From positions 124,001-188,000 of the forward strand of contig NZ_PPXG01000002.1 in NCBI RefSeq assembly GCF_002909485.1: a stretch of 64,000 nucleotides of DNA, given 5' to 3'. Source of the DNA: Stutzerimonas stutzeri. GTDB lineage: Bacteria > Pseudomonadota > Gammaproteobacteria > Pseudomonadales > Pseudomonadaceae. The notes under the pieces were generated by a model. The model saw only the letters and a list, made by a program, of their open reading frames with translations, was not told the origin of the DNA and ran no database searches. Every line of letters begins with the position of its first letter. Within the stretch, counting starts at the first letter, position 1. Below are positions 9,143 to 17,559 of this stretch, in pieces. The translations under genes and the position numbers were made by a program.

Positions 9143-10371
9143 GCGCCTGTGGCTGCGACACCAGCGGCCTGAAGCCGGTCGACGAGGCCATCGGCGAACT
9201 GCTGGCGCGGGTGCCGGCGCTGCCGCCGGTGGAACACGTCGCCTTGTCCGATGCTCTTGGCCGGGTGCTGGCCGAATCGCTCGACGCACCCTTCCCGGTG
9301 CCGGCCTGGGACAACAGCGCGATGGACGGCTACGCCCTGCGCGCTGCCGATCTGCCGGCGGAAGGCGGCTGGCTGCCGCTGGCCGGGCGCATCGCCGCTG
9401 GTGATGCCGCCGACCAGCAACTGCCTGCCGGCCACGCCGTGCGCATCTTCACCGGCGCACCGCTGCCGCCGGGCGCCGATACCGTGGTGGCGCAGGAGGA
9501 TTGCCAGATCGAGGCTGACCGCGTGCATTTCCCCGGTGTCACCCAGGGTGCCCACGTACGCCGTCAGGGCGAGGAACTACAGGCTGGCGCCCCCGTGCTG
9601 CAGGCCGGCAAGCGTCTGCGCCCGCAGGAGATCGGCCTGCTGGCGAGCTTTGGCGTGGCCCGCGTCGCGGTCTATCGGCGCCTGCGCATCGGTTTGCTCT
9701 CCAGCGGCAACGAATTGCGCGAACCCGGCGAGCCGCTGGCGCCCGGGCAGATCTACAACTCCAATCGCTACTGTCTGCTCAGCGTGCTGCGCAGCCTCGG
9801 AATGGAGGTTCACGACTACGAAATCCTCGTCGACGAACTGGCCGCCAGCCGTGACGCCCTGGCGTTGGCCGCCTCCGAATGGGACATGCTGATCACCTCC
9901 GGTGGCGTCTCGGTCGGCGAGGAGGATCATCTCAAGCAGGCCATTCGCGAACTGGGCGAGCTGCACATGTGGCGTCTGGCGATCCAGCCGGGCAAGCCGC
10001 TGGCGTTTGGCGAGGTCAATGGCAAACCGTGGATCGGCCTGCCCGGCAATCCGGCTGCGGCGCTGATCACCTCGCTGGTGGTGGCGCGGCCGTTCCTGCT
10101 CAGTGCCCAGGGTTGCACCGAGGTGCTGCCCAAGCCGCTGCGCCTGACTGCGGGCTTCGCCTGGCGCAAGCCGAACAACCGCCGCCAGTACCTGCGCGCG
10201 CGGCTGGAGCAGGTCGATGGCGAGATGCGCGTGTGCCTGCACCCACGGCAGGGCTCGGCGATGCTGACCTCAGCGAGCTGGGCCGAAGGCCTGGCCATCG
10301 TCGAGCGCAACCGCACGCTGGAAGAGGGTGAGATGGTGGAGTATCTGCCGTTCAGCGAACTGCTCGGCTGA
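9139..10371 (+). CDS. moeA: Molybdopterin molybdenumtransferase MoeA
   Basis: Inserts molybdate into adenylylated molybdopterin. 410 residues, usual length. Motifs: NSAMDGYALRAADLP near 55-70, FTGAPLPPGADTVVAQED near 103-121, ITSGGVSVGEEDHLK near 253, and GLPGNPAAALI near 300. Translationally coupled to moaB through ATGA. Last gene of the plus-strand nitrate/molybdenum block; a strong bidirectional terminator follows within 10 bp. Confidence 0.97.
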   Translation: MSACGCDTSGLKPVDEAIGELLARVPALPPVEHVALSDALGRVLAESLDAPFPVPAWDNSAMDGYALRAADLPAEGGWLPLAGRIAAGDAADQQLPAGHAVRIFTGAPLPPGADTVVAQEDCQIEADRVHFPGVTQGAHVRRQGEELQAGAPVLQAGKRLRPQEIGLLASFGVARVAVYRRLRIGLLSSGNELREPGEPLAPGQIYNSNRYCLLSVLRSLGMEVHDYEILVDELAASRDALALAASEWDMLITSGGVSVGEEDHLKQAIRELGELHMWRLAIQPGKPLAFGEVNGKPWIGLPGNPAAALITSLVVARPFLLSAQGCTEVLPKPLRLTAGFAWRKPNNRRQYLRARLEQVDGEMRVCLHPRQGSAMLTSASWAEGLAIVERNRTLEEGEMVEYLPFSELLG

Positions 10372-10380
10372 CCCATGAAA

Positions 10381-10411
10381 ACGCCCGGTCGATGATGAGT
10401 CGACCGGGCGT
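10381..10411. terminator. Bidirectional intrinsic terminator, moeA / cytochrome b561
   Basis: ACGCCCGGTCGA (10381-10392) pairs perfectly with TCGACCGGGCGT (10400-10411) across a 7-nt loop. It is flanked by an A-run on the left and TTG on the right, between convergent genes. Confidence 0.85.
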
Positions 10412-10426
10412 TGTCGTGTCTGCGTC

Positions 10427-10978
10427 TCAGGCCTGGTGGCGCTGCGGCAGCATGCGCAACAGGGTGCCGTCGCGGCGCACGTATTGGTGGAACAAGGCCG
10501 CCGCCGCGTGCAGGCCGATCAGCCAGTAGCCGGCCACCGCCAGTGTTTCATGCAGCTCCTTGAACTCGCCGGCCAGCTCCTTGTTGGCGCCGATCAGCGC
10601 CGGCAGCTCAAGGCCGAAGAAGGGAATCGGCTTGTCCGCCGCGCTCAGGGTCAGCCAGCCGAGCAGCGGCAGGCCAATCATCAGTCCGTACAGCGCCAGG
10701 TGCATCAGCTTGGCCAGCGCGCGTTCCCAGCCGGCCCCAGCGACCGCTTTGGGTGCGGGATGCAGCCAGCGCGCAACCAGGCGCAGCCAGACCAGTGCAA
10801 AAACCGTTAGGCCGAGCATGAAATGCCAGTGTTTGAGCAGTTCGCGCGGTTCACTGCCCTTGGCGAAATTGCCCTTGAGTTCGATGGTCGCGTAGACCGC
10901 TGCGATCAACAGCAGCATCAGCCAGTGCAGGGCAATGCTCAGGCGACCGTAGCGTGCCAGAGGGTTCGATGCAGTCAT
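10427..10978 (-). CDS. Cytochrome b561 (CybB-type)
   Basis: Small dihaem b membrane protein that may shuttle electrons between quinol and periplasmic acceptors. 183 residues with four hydrophobic helices. Candidate haem His residues: RLSIALHWLMLL (helix 1), LLKHWHFMLGL (helix 2), the MHLALYGLMIGLP segment (helix 3), and IGLHAAAALFHQY (helix 4). ATG 10978 has GGAG 8 bp upstream; a GTG nine bases earlier is less likely. Expressed away from the sensor kinase gene behind it. A degenerate response-regulator box lies about 50 bp upstream, suggesting control by the adjacent two-component system. Confidence 0.92.
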   Translation of the reverse strand: MTASNPLARYGRLSIALHWLMLLLIAAVYATIELKGNFAKGSEPRELLKHWHFMLGLTVFALVWLRLVARWLHPAPKAVAGAGWERALAKLMHLALYGLMIGLPLLGWLTLSAADKPIPFFGLELPALIGANKELAGEFKELHETLAVAGYWLIGLHAAAALFHQYVRRDGTLLRMLPQRHQA

Positions 10979-11025
10979 TTCACACACTCCGAGTAGGGGA
11001 ATGTCGGCAGTCTAGGGCGCCAGCC

Positions 11026-11041
11026 TTAAGCGAACCTTAGC
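11026..11041 (-). promoter_or_regulatory. Degenerate TTAAG-N6 box before cytochrome b561
   Basis: Plus strand reads TTAAG-CGAACC-TTAGC; on the minus strand, GCTAAG-N5-CTTAAG. One half-site is perfect and the other is altered. It resembles the perfect box at 17560-17575 and lies between the kinase stop and the b561 start. Family boxes of this form are known for PmrA/BqsR regulators; assignment here is inferred. Confidence 0.45.
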
Positions 11042-11099
11042 GAATGCCCGTTGCGTCTGCGGCGGGCGGTCGCGGCAGCTCGCCGCGGGTCGGTCTGGG

Positions 11100-12521
11100 C
11101 TAGTGGTGTGGCTGGCGGGGCAGGTGCACGGCGACCTGCAGCCCGCCGAGCGGTGAGTCCGCCAGTTCGATGGTCGCGCCGTGCAGTTCGGCGATGCGTG
11201 CGACGATGGCCAGGCCGAGCCCCGCGCCCTGGCCGTCGCCCTGGCGATAGAAGCGCTCGAACAGTTTGTCGCGCTGCGCTGCCGGCACGCCCGGACCGCT
11301 GTCATCTACGCGCAGGCTGACGCCGTTTTCCATGGTCTGGAGGCTGACCTGAATCTGCCCGCCATCGGGCGTGTACTGCAGGGCATTGCCGACCAGATTC
11401 TGCAGCAGCGTGGCGAGCGCGGCGGCATCGCCGGGAAGCCTGTGATCGGCCACGTCGTCAGCTTCCAGCGTCAGTTCCTGATCGCGCGCCAGGGCCAGGG
11501 GCGTCAGCTCGGCGAGGCATTCGCGGCACAGCGGCAGCAGGTCCAGCTGCTGTGGATGCCGCGGCTGCGCATTGGGTTCCAGGCGAGCGAGCGTGAGCAG
11601 CTGGGTGACCACGCGGGTGGTGCGATCGACGCCGGTCAGCAGTTGCTGCAGCGCGGCTTCACGGTCCTCCGGCTGCTCGGCCTGTTGCGCGTTCTGCGCA
11701 TGGATGCGCAGTACGGCCAGGGGCGTGCGCAGCTCATGGGCGGCGTCGGCGATGAAGCGTTTTTCCCGCTCGACCAGTTGATTGACCTGCTGCAGCAGGC
11801 GATTCAGCGAGGCGGCCACCGGCTCCAGCTCCTGCGGCAGCGGCGCGAGCAGCAGTGGCGCGAGGTTGTCCGGATCGCGACTCTTCAACAGCTGTGCCAT
11901 GTGCGCCAGTGGGCGCAGACCCCAGCCCACCGCCAGCCAGATCAGCAGTGCCAGCAGCGGCAGGCCGATGAGGTCGGGCAGCAGGCTGCGCCGGGCGATC
12001 TTGCCGACCAGCTCGCCGCGTACGTCGCCGCGCTCGCTGAGCAGAATCCACAGATCGTCCTCGCGGTCGTGCAGCAGGAACAGCCGCCAGGCATGGCCGT
12101 CGAGCTGCACGTCGTGATAGCCGCCGCTCAGATGGCTGAAGGGTGAGGCGGAGTCGGCGCCGGCCAGCCGCTGCAAGGCGCCGTGCGGCGCGCCGGCTGA
12201 CTGCAACAGGCTGCTGCCATCCGTGGCGTAGACCTGAAAGCCCAGCTTGGTTTCGTAGTCGTGCCCCGGCACGCCCTGATCGCGCCGCGCATTCACCGCG
12301 GCGTCCAGCGCCTGCTGCAGCGCATTGCGGGCCTGCGGATTCATGTCGCGCATCACCAGCCCCTGCACCAGTCGAGCACTGTGCGCCAGTTGGGCGTCGA
12401 ACAGCTCCTCGATCTCGTGGCGCGCGTCGCGATAACTGCGCCAGGAAATCAGGCTCAGCGACAGCAGCAGGATGCCGAGCACCAGCACCAGGGTGCGGTT
12501 GCGGATAGAGCGCCTCAGCAT
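11100..12521 (-). CDS. Two-component sensor histidine kinase, QseC/PmrB-like
   Basis: Inner-membrane sensor of 473 residues. Transmembrane helix 1 is at about 9-28 (LVLVLGILLLSLSLI) and helix 2 at about 184-203, enclosing a periplasmic domain of ~150 residues. A HAMP-like linker and H-box HELRTPLAVLRIHAQN follow, then N-box NLVGNALQYTPDGG, DSGPGVP and GLGLAIVARI. The opening EELFDAQLAHSARLVQGL resembles QseC kinases. Its start overlaps the response-regulator stop by 7 bp. The signal is unknown: I do not see an RExxR iron motif. Confidence 0.93.
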   Translation of the reverse strand: MLRRSIRNRTLVLVLGILLLSLSLISWRSYRDARHEIEELFDAQLAHSARLVQGLVMRDMNPQARNALQQALDAAVNARRDQGVPGHDYETKLGFQVYATDGSSLLQSAGAPHGALQRLAGADSASPFSHLSGGYHDVQLDGHAWRLFLLHDREDDLWILLSERGDVRGELVGKIARRSLLPDLIGLPLLALLIWLAVGWGLRPLAHMAQLLKSRDPDNLAPLLLAPLPQELEPVAASLNRLLQQVNQLVEREKRFIADAAHELRTPLAVLRIHAQNAQQAEQPEDREAALQQLLTGVDRTTRVVTQLLTLARLEPNAQPRHPQQLDLLPLCRECLAELTPLALARDQELTLEADDVADHRLPGDAAALATLLQNLVGNALQYTPDGGQIQVSLQTMENGVSLRVDDSGPGVPAAQRDKLFERFYRQGDGQGAGLGLAIVARIAELHGATIELADSPLGGLQVAVHLPRQPHH

Positions 12522-13174
12522 TTGTCCACCAGATAGCCGACCCCACGTACGGTGCGGATCAGTTCGGGGAAGAATTTCTTGCGCAGGTGATGGATATGCA
12601 CCTCCAGCGTGTTGCTCTCGACTTCTTCGTCCCAGCCGTAGAGCACCTGCTGCAGCCGATCGCGGGTCAGTACGCGGCCGGGCTGGGCGATCAGCTCATG
12701 CAGCAAGACGAACTCCTTGCGCGGCAGATTGATTGGGGTGCCCTGGTAACTGACCTGCTGATTGACCGGGTCGAGCAGGATGCCGCGGTACTCCAGTACC
12801 GGCTCAGGGCGATTGAAGCTGCGCCGGAGCAGAGCGCGCAGGCGGGCCTTGAGTTCGGCGACGTCGAACGGCTTGACCAGGTAGTCGTCGGCGCCGGCAT
12901 CCAGCCCGGCGATGCGGTCGCTGGTGGCATCGCGCGCGGTGAGTACCAGCACCGGGATCGGGTTGGCGCTGGCGCGCAGGCGCTTGAGCACTTCCAGACC
13001 GTCCATACGCGGCAGACCGAGGTCGAGGATGGCCAGCTCGAAGCTCTCGTGGCTCAGCGCATGCAGCGCGCTGGCGCCGTCCTGCAGCCAGTCCACCGTG
13101 TAGCCCTCGGGCTTGAGTGCGGTGCGGATGCCCTCGCCGAGGGCGCGATCGTCTTCCACCAGCAAAATGCGCAT
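12515..13174 (-). CDS. OmpR-family response regulator, QseB/PmrA-like
   Basis: 219 residues: receiver domain with the acidic pocket and phospho-Asp in LAILDLGLPRMDGLEVL, then LTARDATSDRIAGLDAGADDYLVKPF, followed by a winged-helix DNA-binding domain ending LEVHIHHLRKKF and TVRGVGYLVDKC. ATG 13174 has AGGA 6 bp upstream and gives the standard MRILLVEDD start. Only 62 bp separate it from the TPR gene upstream, so it likely belongs to the same minus-strand transcript as the acyl-ligase/oxidase genes. Predicted to bind TTAAG-N6-TTAAG-type boxes, one of which precedes that operon. Confidence 0.93.
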   Translation of the reverse strand: MRILLVEDDRALGEGIRTALKPEGYTVDWLQDGASALHALSHESFELAILDLGLPRMDGLEVLKRLRASANPIPVLVLTARDATSDRIAGLDAGADDYLVKPFDVAELKARLRALLRRSFNRPEPVLEYRGILLDPVNQQVSYQGTPINLPRKEFVLLHELIAQPGRVLTRDRLQQVLYGWDEEVESNTLEVHIHHLRKKFFPELIRTVRGVGYLVDKC

Positions 13175-13236
13175 GTCGTTCCTGTCGTCCTGAAGGGTTC
13201 GCGGCATTGCTGTGCATTCAACGCCGCCGCACCCGG

Positions 13237-13887
13237 TTATTCCAGCTTTTCCTTGACCTGCGCGAGCAGCGCGCGGGCTTCGTCGCGGCGACCGGCATCG
13301 GCGACTTCACGACCCGCGCGGTCGGGCGCGGCGAGTGCCTTTTCCAGCGCCGCGCGCGCTTCCCCGTAGCGTTTCTGACGCAGCAGGAAATCACCGTGGA
13401 AGTAGTTCGGGTCGATGCCGTTCGGGTTCAGCGCTAGCGCCTGCTTGAACAGCGCCTCGGCCTTGTCCTCGTCACCGAAACCGATCGGCCAGCCGGGCAC
13501 CTGGTAGTAGAGGCTGGCCAGACTGGTATAGGCCGAGCCGTCGAGTGCCTGCGCGTCGAGCTCGATGGCTTTTTCCAGTGCGGCCTTGGCCTGCTTGACC
13601 AGGCCCAGCGCGCCGAGCCCGCCCTTGGCGCCGGCCCAGGTGCTGAGCACGATGCCGTGCCAGATATGCAGCTCGGCGGCCTGCGGTTCGCCGACCACCG
13701 CGCTTTCGGCCTCCGAGGCGAGCCGGGCGAAGGCCGCTTCGCGCTGCGCCGCCGGCAGCTGGTAGTTGATTTCCGCCCAGCGCGCCTGGATTTGGCGCAG
13801 CGACGATTCGCCGGCCGGGCTGAGGGCGAAGGAGGGTTGGCTAGCCAGGGCCAGCATCAGTGCGCAAAGGCCGAGCAGGCGCTTCAT
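13237..13887 (-). CDS. Exported TPR-repeat protein
   Basis: 216 residues with a signal peptide (MKRLLGLCALMLALASQPSFA). Helical TPR-like units follow: AKAALEKAIELDAQALDG, AEALFKQALALNPNGIDP and GEARAALEKALAAPD. Probably periplasmic and a protein-interaction scaffold; no catalytic motif. Its start overlaps the SDR stop by 4 bp, so it is part of the operon starting at 17512. It could assemble or sense the pathway product, but nothing in the sequence proves that. Confidence 0.85.
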   Translation of the reverse strand: MKRLLGLCALMLALASQPSFALSPAGESSLRQIQARWAEINYQLPAAQREAAFARLASEAESAVVGEPQAAELHIWHGIVLSTWAGAKGGLGALGLVKQAKAALEKAIELDAQALDGSAYTSLASLYYQVPGWPIGFGDEDKAEALFKQALALNPNGIDPNYFHGDFLLRQKRYGEARAALEKALAAPDRAGREVADAGRRDEARALLAQVKEKLE

Positions 13888-14720
13888 GGGTGTTCTCCGG
13901 TTGAGTTGGATTGGTGGGCGGGTGGCAGCGGCTGTTCAGCACGGGCGAAGCGTTTGATCACCGGCAACTGTTTGCGCAGGGCCTGGTCGACCAGCCGTGG
14001 CAGCAGGCCGTTGAGGCGCACGAAGAGTTTTTCCGGCCAGCCGAGGTAAAGCTCTTCGCGCTCCGTGGCGATGGCATGGACGATCTGTCGGGCGACTTCT
14101 TGCGGATCGTCCATCTCCACCTTCAGCGCGTCGTTCATCGCCACCACGTCGGCACTGTTCATCGCCGTGCGGGTGGCGCGTGGCGCGATGTAGAGCACCT
14201 TGACGTGACTGTCGGCCAGCTCGCGGCGCAGCGCCTCGGAAAAACCGCGCAGGGCGAACTTGCTGGCGCAGTAGGCGGCGAAACCCGGGTAGCCGATGGA
14301 GCCGAAGGTTGAACCGAGATTGACCAGCAGCGCCTGCGGTTGCTGGCGCAGCAGCGGCAGCAGCAGGTGGGTCAACTGCAGCGTGGCGGTGACGTTGACG
14401 CCGATCAGCCGGGCGATGGCGTCCTCGTCCTGCTGTTCGAGCAGGCTGAACTGGTTGATTCCGGCGGCGTTGATCACGCAGTTGAGGCCGCCGAAACGCC
14501 GCGCCGCATCGAGCACCGTATGCCGGCCGCTGCGCTGGGCGAGGTCGGCGCAGACTAGGCTGACCTGCCCCGGATAGCGGCGCGCCAGCGCTTCCAACGC
14601 CAGGCTGTCGCGGCCGACCAGCAGCAGCCGGGCGCCGCCGGCGCAGAGCCGCTCGACCAGCACCTGGCCGATGCCGCCGCTGGCGCCGGTCAGCAGGATG
14701 CGCGCGTCACGCAGTTGCAT
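13884..14720 (-). CDS. Short-chain dehydrogenase/reductase
   Basis: NAD(P)-dependent oxidoreductase of the classical SDR fold, 278 residues. Cofactor loop TGASGGIGQ at 12-20, NAAGINQ near 85, catalytic Ser in LVNLGSTFGSIGYPGF, and catalytic Tyr/Lys in AYCASKFALRG. The C-terminal extension (~60 residues, ending PLPPAHQSNSTG) resembles membrane-associated acyl-type SDRs. It overlaps the oxidase gene by 14 bp and the TPR gene by 4 bp. Substrate unknown; an acyl or fatty-derived carbonyl is plausible from context only. Confidence 0.9.
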   Translation of the reverse strand: MQLRDARILLTGASGGIGQVLVERLCAGGARLLLVGRDSLALEALARRYPGQVSLVCADLAQRSGRHTVLDAARRFGGLNCVINAAGINQFSLLEQQDEDAIARLIGVNVTATLQLTHLLLPLLRQQPQALLVNLGSTFGSIGYPGFAAYCASKFALRGFSEALRRELADSHVKVLYIAPRATRTAMNSADVVAMNDALKVEMDDPQEVARQIVHAIATEREELYLGWPEKLFVRLNGLLPRLVDQALRKQLPVIKRFARAEQPLPPAHQSNSTGEHP

Positions 14721-15378
14721 GGTCGTGCTCCGGCGCGCTCAGGCTGCGGAAGATGTCGCCGTAGAGGCGGTAGACGACGCGCGCGGTGTGCACCACGGCG
14801 GCCTTGTCGTCCTCGTCGTCGAGGCGGTTCATCAGCCTCTTGAAGAATTCGATGTGCTCCAGGTCCAGGCTGCCATGCGAGGTCAGGTAGCTGAACGCCT
14901 TGGCCGGCAGCTGAAGTTTGTCCTGCAGCACGCCGGCGGCCTGGGTCGCCAGCGCGATGCTGGTGCCTTCCAGCACGTTGACCATGCCGAAGAAACTCGC
15001 CGGATTGTGCCGCGCGATGCGGTCGTAAACGTAGGCGACCATCAGCTCAGTGGGCAGTGCCGGCTGGCCATGGCGCACCGCCTCGGCATCGCCGCCACAG
15101 GCGCGGATGTCGTTGAGGATCCATTCCTGATGGCCGATTTCTTCCTCGATGTATTCGGCGATCGCCTCGCGCAGCCACTCCAGGCGCTCCGGCAGGCGTG
15201 CGCCGCAGGCCATCAACAGCGGCACGGTGTGCTTGACGTGGTGGTAGGCCTGAGTCAGGAAGGCGATGTACTGCGCGCGGGTCGCGGTGCCGGCGAGCGC
15301 GGCGTGGATGATCGGCGCGCCAAGCAGGTATTCGCGCTCGGCATTGGTCTGGTGTTGCAGCTGGTCGAAGAAATCCAT
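14707..15378 (-). CDS. Haem-oxygenase-like iron oxidase (TenA/PqqC fold)
   Basis: 223-residue all-helical protein of the iron-containing redox / HDO superfamily, whose members (UndA, CADD and others) use a diiron site for oxidative decarboxylation or N/C oxidation. Visible metal-ligand candidates: AYHHVKHTVP near 45, EEIGHQEW (ExxH) near 80, VNVLEGTS near 134, and SHGSLDLEH, where His, Asp and His are spaced Hx3Dx2H as in CADD. A thiaminase role is unlikely because no thiamin genes are nearby. Sits between the acyl ligase (15 bp) and the SDR (overlap). The substrate may be an activated or free fatty acid; that is inferred. Confidence 0.85.
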   Translation of the reverse strand: MDFFDQLQHQTNAEREYLLGAPIIHAALAGTATRAQYIAFLTQAYHHVKHTVPLLMACGARLPERLEWLREAIAEYIEEEIGHQEWILNDIRACGGDAEAVRHGQPALPTELMVAYVYDRIARHNPASFFGMVNVLEGTSIALATQAAGVLQDKLQLPAKAFSYLTSHGSLDLEHIEFFKRLMNRLDDEDDKAAVVHTARVVYRLYGDIFRSLSAPEHDHATA

Positions 15379-15393
15379 GATGAGCCTCGAAAG

Positions 15394-16839
15394 TCAGGAC
15401 AGAAGGGCGTTGATCGCCGATTGGTAATGGTTGAAGAGGGCGTTGCGACGCAGCCGGCCGTTGGCGGTGGCCAGGCCGTTGCCGGCGGTGAAGGGCTCGG
15501 CGGCGCGCAGCCAGTGGTGCACGCGGGCGTAGTCCGGCAAGTCGGCGTTGACCCGCTCGACCGCCGCCTGCAGCTCGGCATCGCTCAGCTCGGGGCGGCG
15601 AGGTACGAGCACGGCGACGTTCTGCGCCAGTGCTTCGCCATGCAGCCAGGCCTGAGCGATGGCTGCCTGCTGTACCAGTTCTGCCTCCACCCACTCGGGA
15701 TTGACGTTGCGTCCGTAGGCGGTGACGAACTGATGCTTCTTGCGTCCGTGCAGGACCAGGAAACTGTCCTCGAAATGGCCGAGATCGCCAGTCGCCAACC
15801 ACTCGCCAGCGAGCGCCGGCTCGCCGAGATAGCCGAGCATGTGCGGGCCGCGCACCAGTACCTCGCCATCGTCGGCCAAGCGCAGCTCGACATGTGGCAG
15901 CGGCCGGCCGACCGTGCCGATGCGCCGCGCCTCGGGTGTGTTCAGGCAGACCACCGAGGCGCATTCGGACAAGCCGTAGCCCTCGAACACCGGCAGCCCG
16001 AGGCGTTCGGCGCGCTCCAGCAGTTGCGGCGCCACGCGACCGCCACCCACCGCGATAAAGCGCAGCGATGCGGGTAATGGCACGCCTTGCTCAGCGGCGC
16101 TGACCAGCGCCAGCAGCAGCTGAGGCAACAGGATCAGGCTGTGCGGCTGGCTCGCGTTCAGCGTGGCGAGCAGGCGCGGCAGCTCGAAGCCCGCCGCGCC
16201 GCTGAAGCCGATCTCGGCCAGCGGCCGCAGTTCGACCCGCGCGCCCGCCAGCAGCGGCGCATAGAGCCCGGCGATGTTTTCCAGCAGCGTCGCCAGCGGC
16301 AGCACGCACAGGTGCTGTCGCACGTCGCACGGCAGGCTGGCCTGCCGCAGGCTCTCGGCCACCGCCAGCTGCGCTTCGGCATCCAGGCAGACGCCCTTGG
16401 GCTGGCCAGTGGTGCCGGAGGTATAGGTGATCTTCAGGGTGCCGTCGGGCACCGGCGTGACGGAATCCGGCTGGCGCAGTAGCAGGCCGCCGACGCTCTG
16501 ACGAAAGCCGCAGCGCTCGCTGAAAGGGCTGACGGCGCCGATCAGACAGTCGGTGCCGGCGTGCTGCAGCACGTGCTCCTGCTGCGCCGCGGAAAAGAAT
16601 GCCGGCAGCGGCACGCAGACCAGCCCGGCGCGCAGCAGGGCCAGGTCCCACAGCGCCCACTCCAGACCGTTATCCAGCGCCAAGGCGACGCGCTGCACGC
16701 CGAGCTGTTGCAGATGGCTGGCGCGCGCGGCCACCTCATGGCGCAGTTCGGCGTAGCTCAGTTGGCGCGGCCCTTCGCTCAGCGCGATGCCGGCGTGCTG
16801 GTCGAGTGTCGTCCAGAAGCGTTCAGCTGCAGGCTGCAT
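15394..16839 (-). CDS. AMP-binding acyl-CoA/acyl-adenylate ligase family protein
   Basis: 481 residues of the ANL superfamily, which adenylates carboxylic acids. Motifs: ITYTSGTTGQPKGVCL near 150-165, FEGYGLSECASVV near 280, LATGDLGHFEDSFLVLHGRKK near 350-372. The A10 segment reads TANGRLRRNALF, so the usual catalytic Lys of GK is Arg here, which may change activity. ATG 16839 has GGAGG 6 bp upstream; the longer frame to 16887 lies inside the preceding gene. Overlaps that gene by 17 bp. No carrier domain, so the acceptor would be CoA or a partner protein. Confidence 0.9.
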   Translation of the reverse strand: MQPAAERFWTTLDQHAGIALSEGPRQLSYAELRHEVAARASHLQQLGVQRVALALDNGLEWALWDLALLRAGLVCVPLPAFFSAAQQEHVLQHAGTDCLIGAVSPFSERCGFRQSVGGLLLRQPDSVTPVPDGTLKITYTSGTTGQPKGVCLDAEAQLAVAESLRQASLPCDVRQHLCVLPLATLLENIAGLYAPLLAGARVELRPLAEIGFSGAAGFELPRLLATLNASQPHSLILLPQLLLALVSAAEQGVPLPASLRFIAVGGGRVAPQLLERAERLGLPVFEGYGLSECASVVCLNTPEARRIGTVGRPLPHVELRLADDGEVLVRGPHMLGYLGEPALAGEWLATGDLGHFEDSFLVLHGRKKHQFVTAYGRNVNPEWVEAELVQQAAIAQAWLHGEALAQNVAVLVPRRPELSDAELQAAVERVNADLPDYARVHHWLRAAEPFTAGNGLATANGRLRRNALFNHYQSAINALLS

Positions 16840-17512
16840 GGGGCGCCTCCGTGGTGTCGAACAGCGGCTGATAGCCGAGCCGCGCATAGAGGCCGAGCTG
16901 CAGCAGGCGCTGGTGGCCGGGCAGGATCTCGCCAGCCATCAGCTGCGGCCGGCAGGCGTAGTAGCTGCCCCAGTCGGCCAGCTCCTCGCCCATGCGCGCC
17001 GGATCGGCCAGGCCCAGCGGCAGCGGATCGAGCGCCAGGCGCTGGAAGCTGTTAAGCAGTGCCGGCGTGCCGGTGAACACCACCCAGCGAAAGCCCTGAG
17101 CGACCAGCAGATCGGTCAGCGCGACGATCAGCAGGCGCGCCGAGGCATTGCCGAAGGCGGCGAGGTTGCCGACCTCGACGATCTCCTCGCGCGGCACCGT
17201 ACGCCCATGGCGCTGGCTCACGGCCTGCTCGATGGGCTCGTCCAGATAGCGTTCGAGAAACAGCGGCCGGCGCCGGGCGCTGCGCAGGCCAACCGCGCCC
17301 TGCACCTCGCCATTGTCGCCATGCAGGCCGAGCAGGCAGGGCATGAAGTGCCGCACCTGCGCCTGATAGTGCTCGGCGAAACGCTGGCGGATGAAGTCTT
17401 CCAGTGCTGCGCGCCGCTCGCCTGCATCGGCCTGCGCCAGTTGCAGGCAGAGCGAAGGCTCGCGGCCAATGCGTGCCAGTACATCGGTGTGATCGACCCA
17501 GGGCAGTTCCAT
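16823..17512 (-). CDS. Thermostable haemolysin family protein (putative acyltransferase fold)
   Basis: 229 residues matching the family named after Vibrio delta-VPH. Diagnostic stretches: EIVEVGNLAAFGNASARLL near 118-136, WVVFTGTPALLNSFQRL near 152-168, and ADWGSYYACRPQLMAGEI near 190-207. I recall the family as related to the GNAT/autoinducer-synthase fold, so an N- or O-acyltransferase role is at least as likely as haemolysis. No signal peptide. First gene of the minus-strand operon; ATG 17512 has GAGGT upstream, and a perfect TTAAG-N6-TTAAG box lies ~50 bp before it. Confidence 0.82.
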   Translation of the reverse strand: MELPWVDHTDVLARIGREPSLCLQLAQADAGERRAALEDFIRQRFAEHYQAQVRHFMPCLLGLHGDNGEVQGAVGLRSARRRPLFLERYLDEPIEQAVSQRHGRTVPREEIVEVGNLAAFGNASARLLIVALTDLLVAQGFRWVVFTGTPALLNSFQRLALDPLPLGLADPARMGEELADWGSYYACRPQLMAGEILPGHQRLLQLGLYARLGYQPLFDTTEAPHAACS

Positions 17513-17559
17513 CGGGGAACCTCGGTAAGAAGCCTGGGCCGGATTGTTGGGGCGCAAAC

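Noticed and set aside
11100-13174. BqsRS/CarRS identity for the two-component pair
   Set aside because: The regulator box would fit, but the kinase lacks an RExxR motif and its start resembles QseC; left as QseB/PmrA-like.
14707-15378. Thiaminase II (TenA)
   Set aside because: No thiamin genes nearby; the metal-ligand pattern favours the iron-dependent HDO group.
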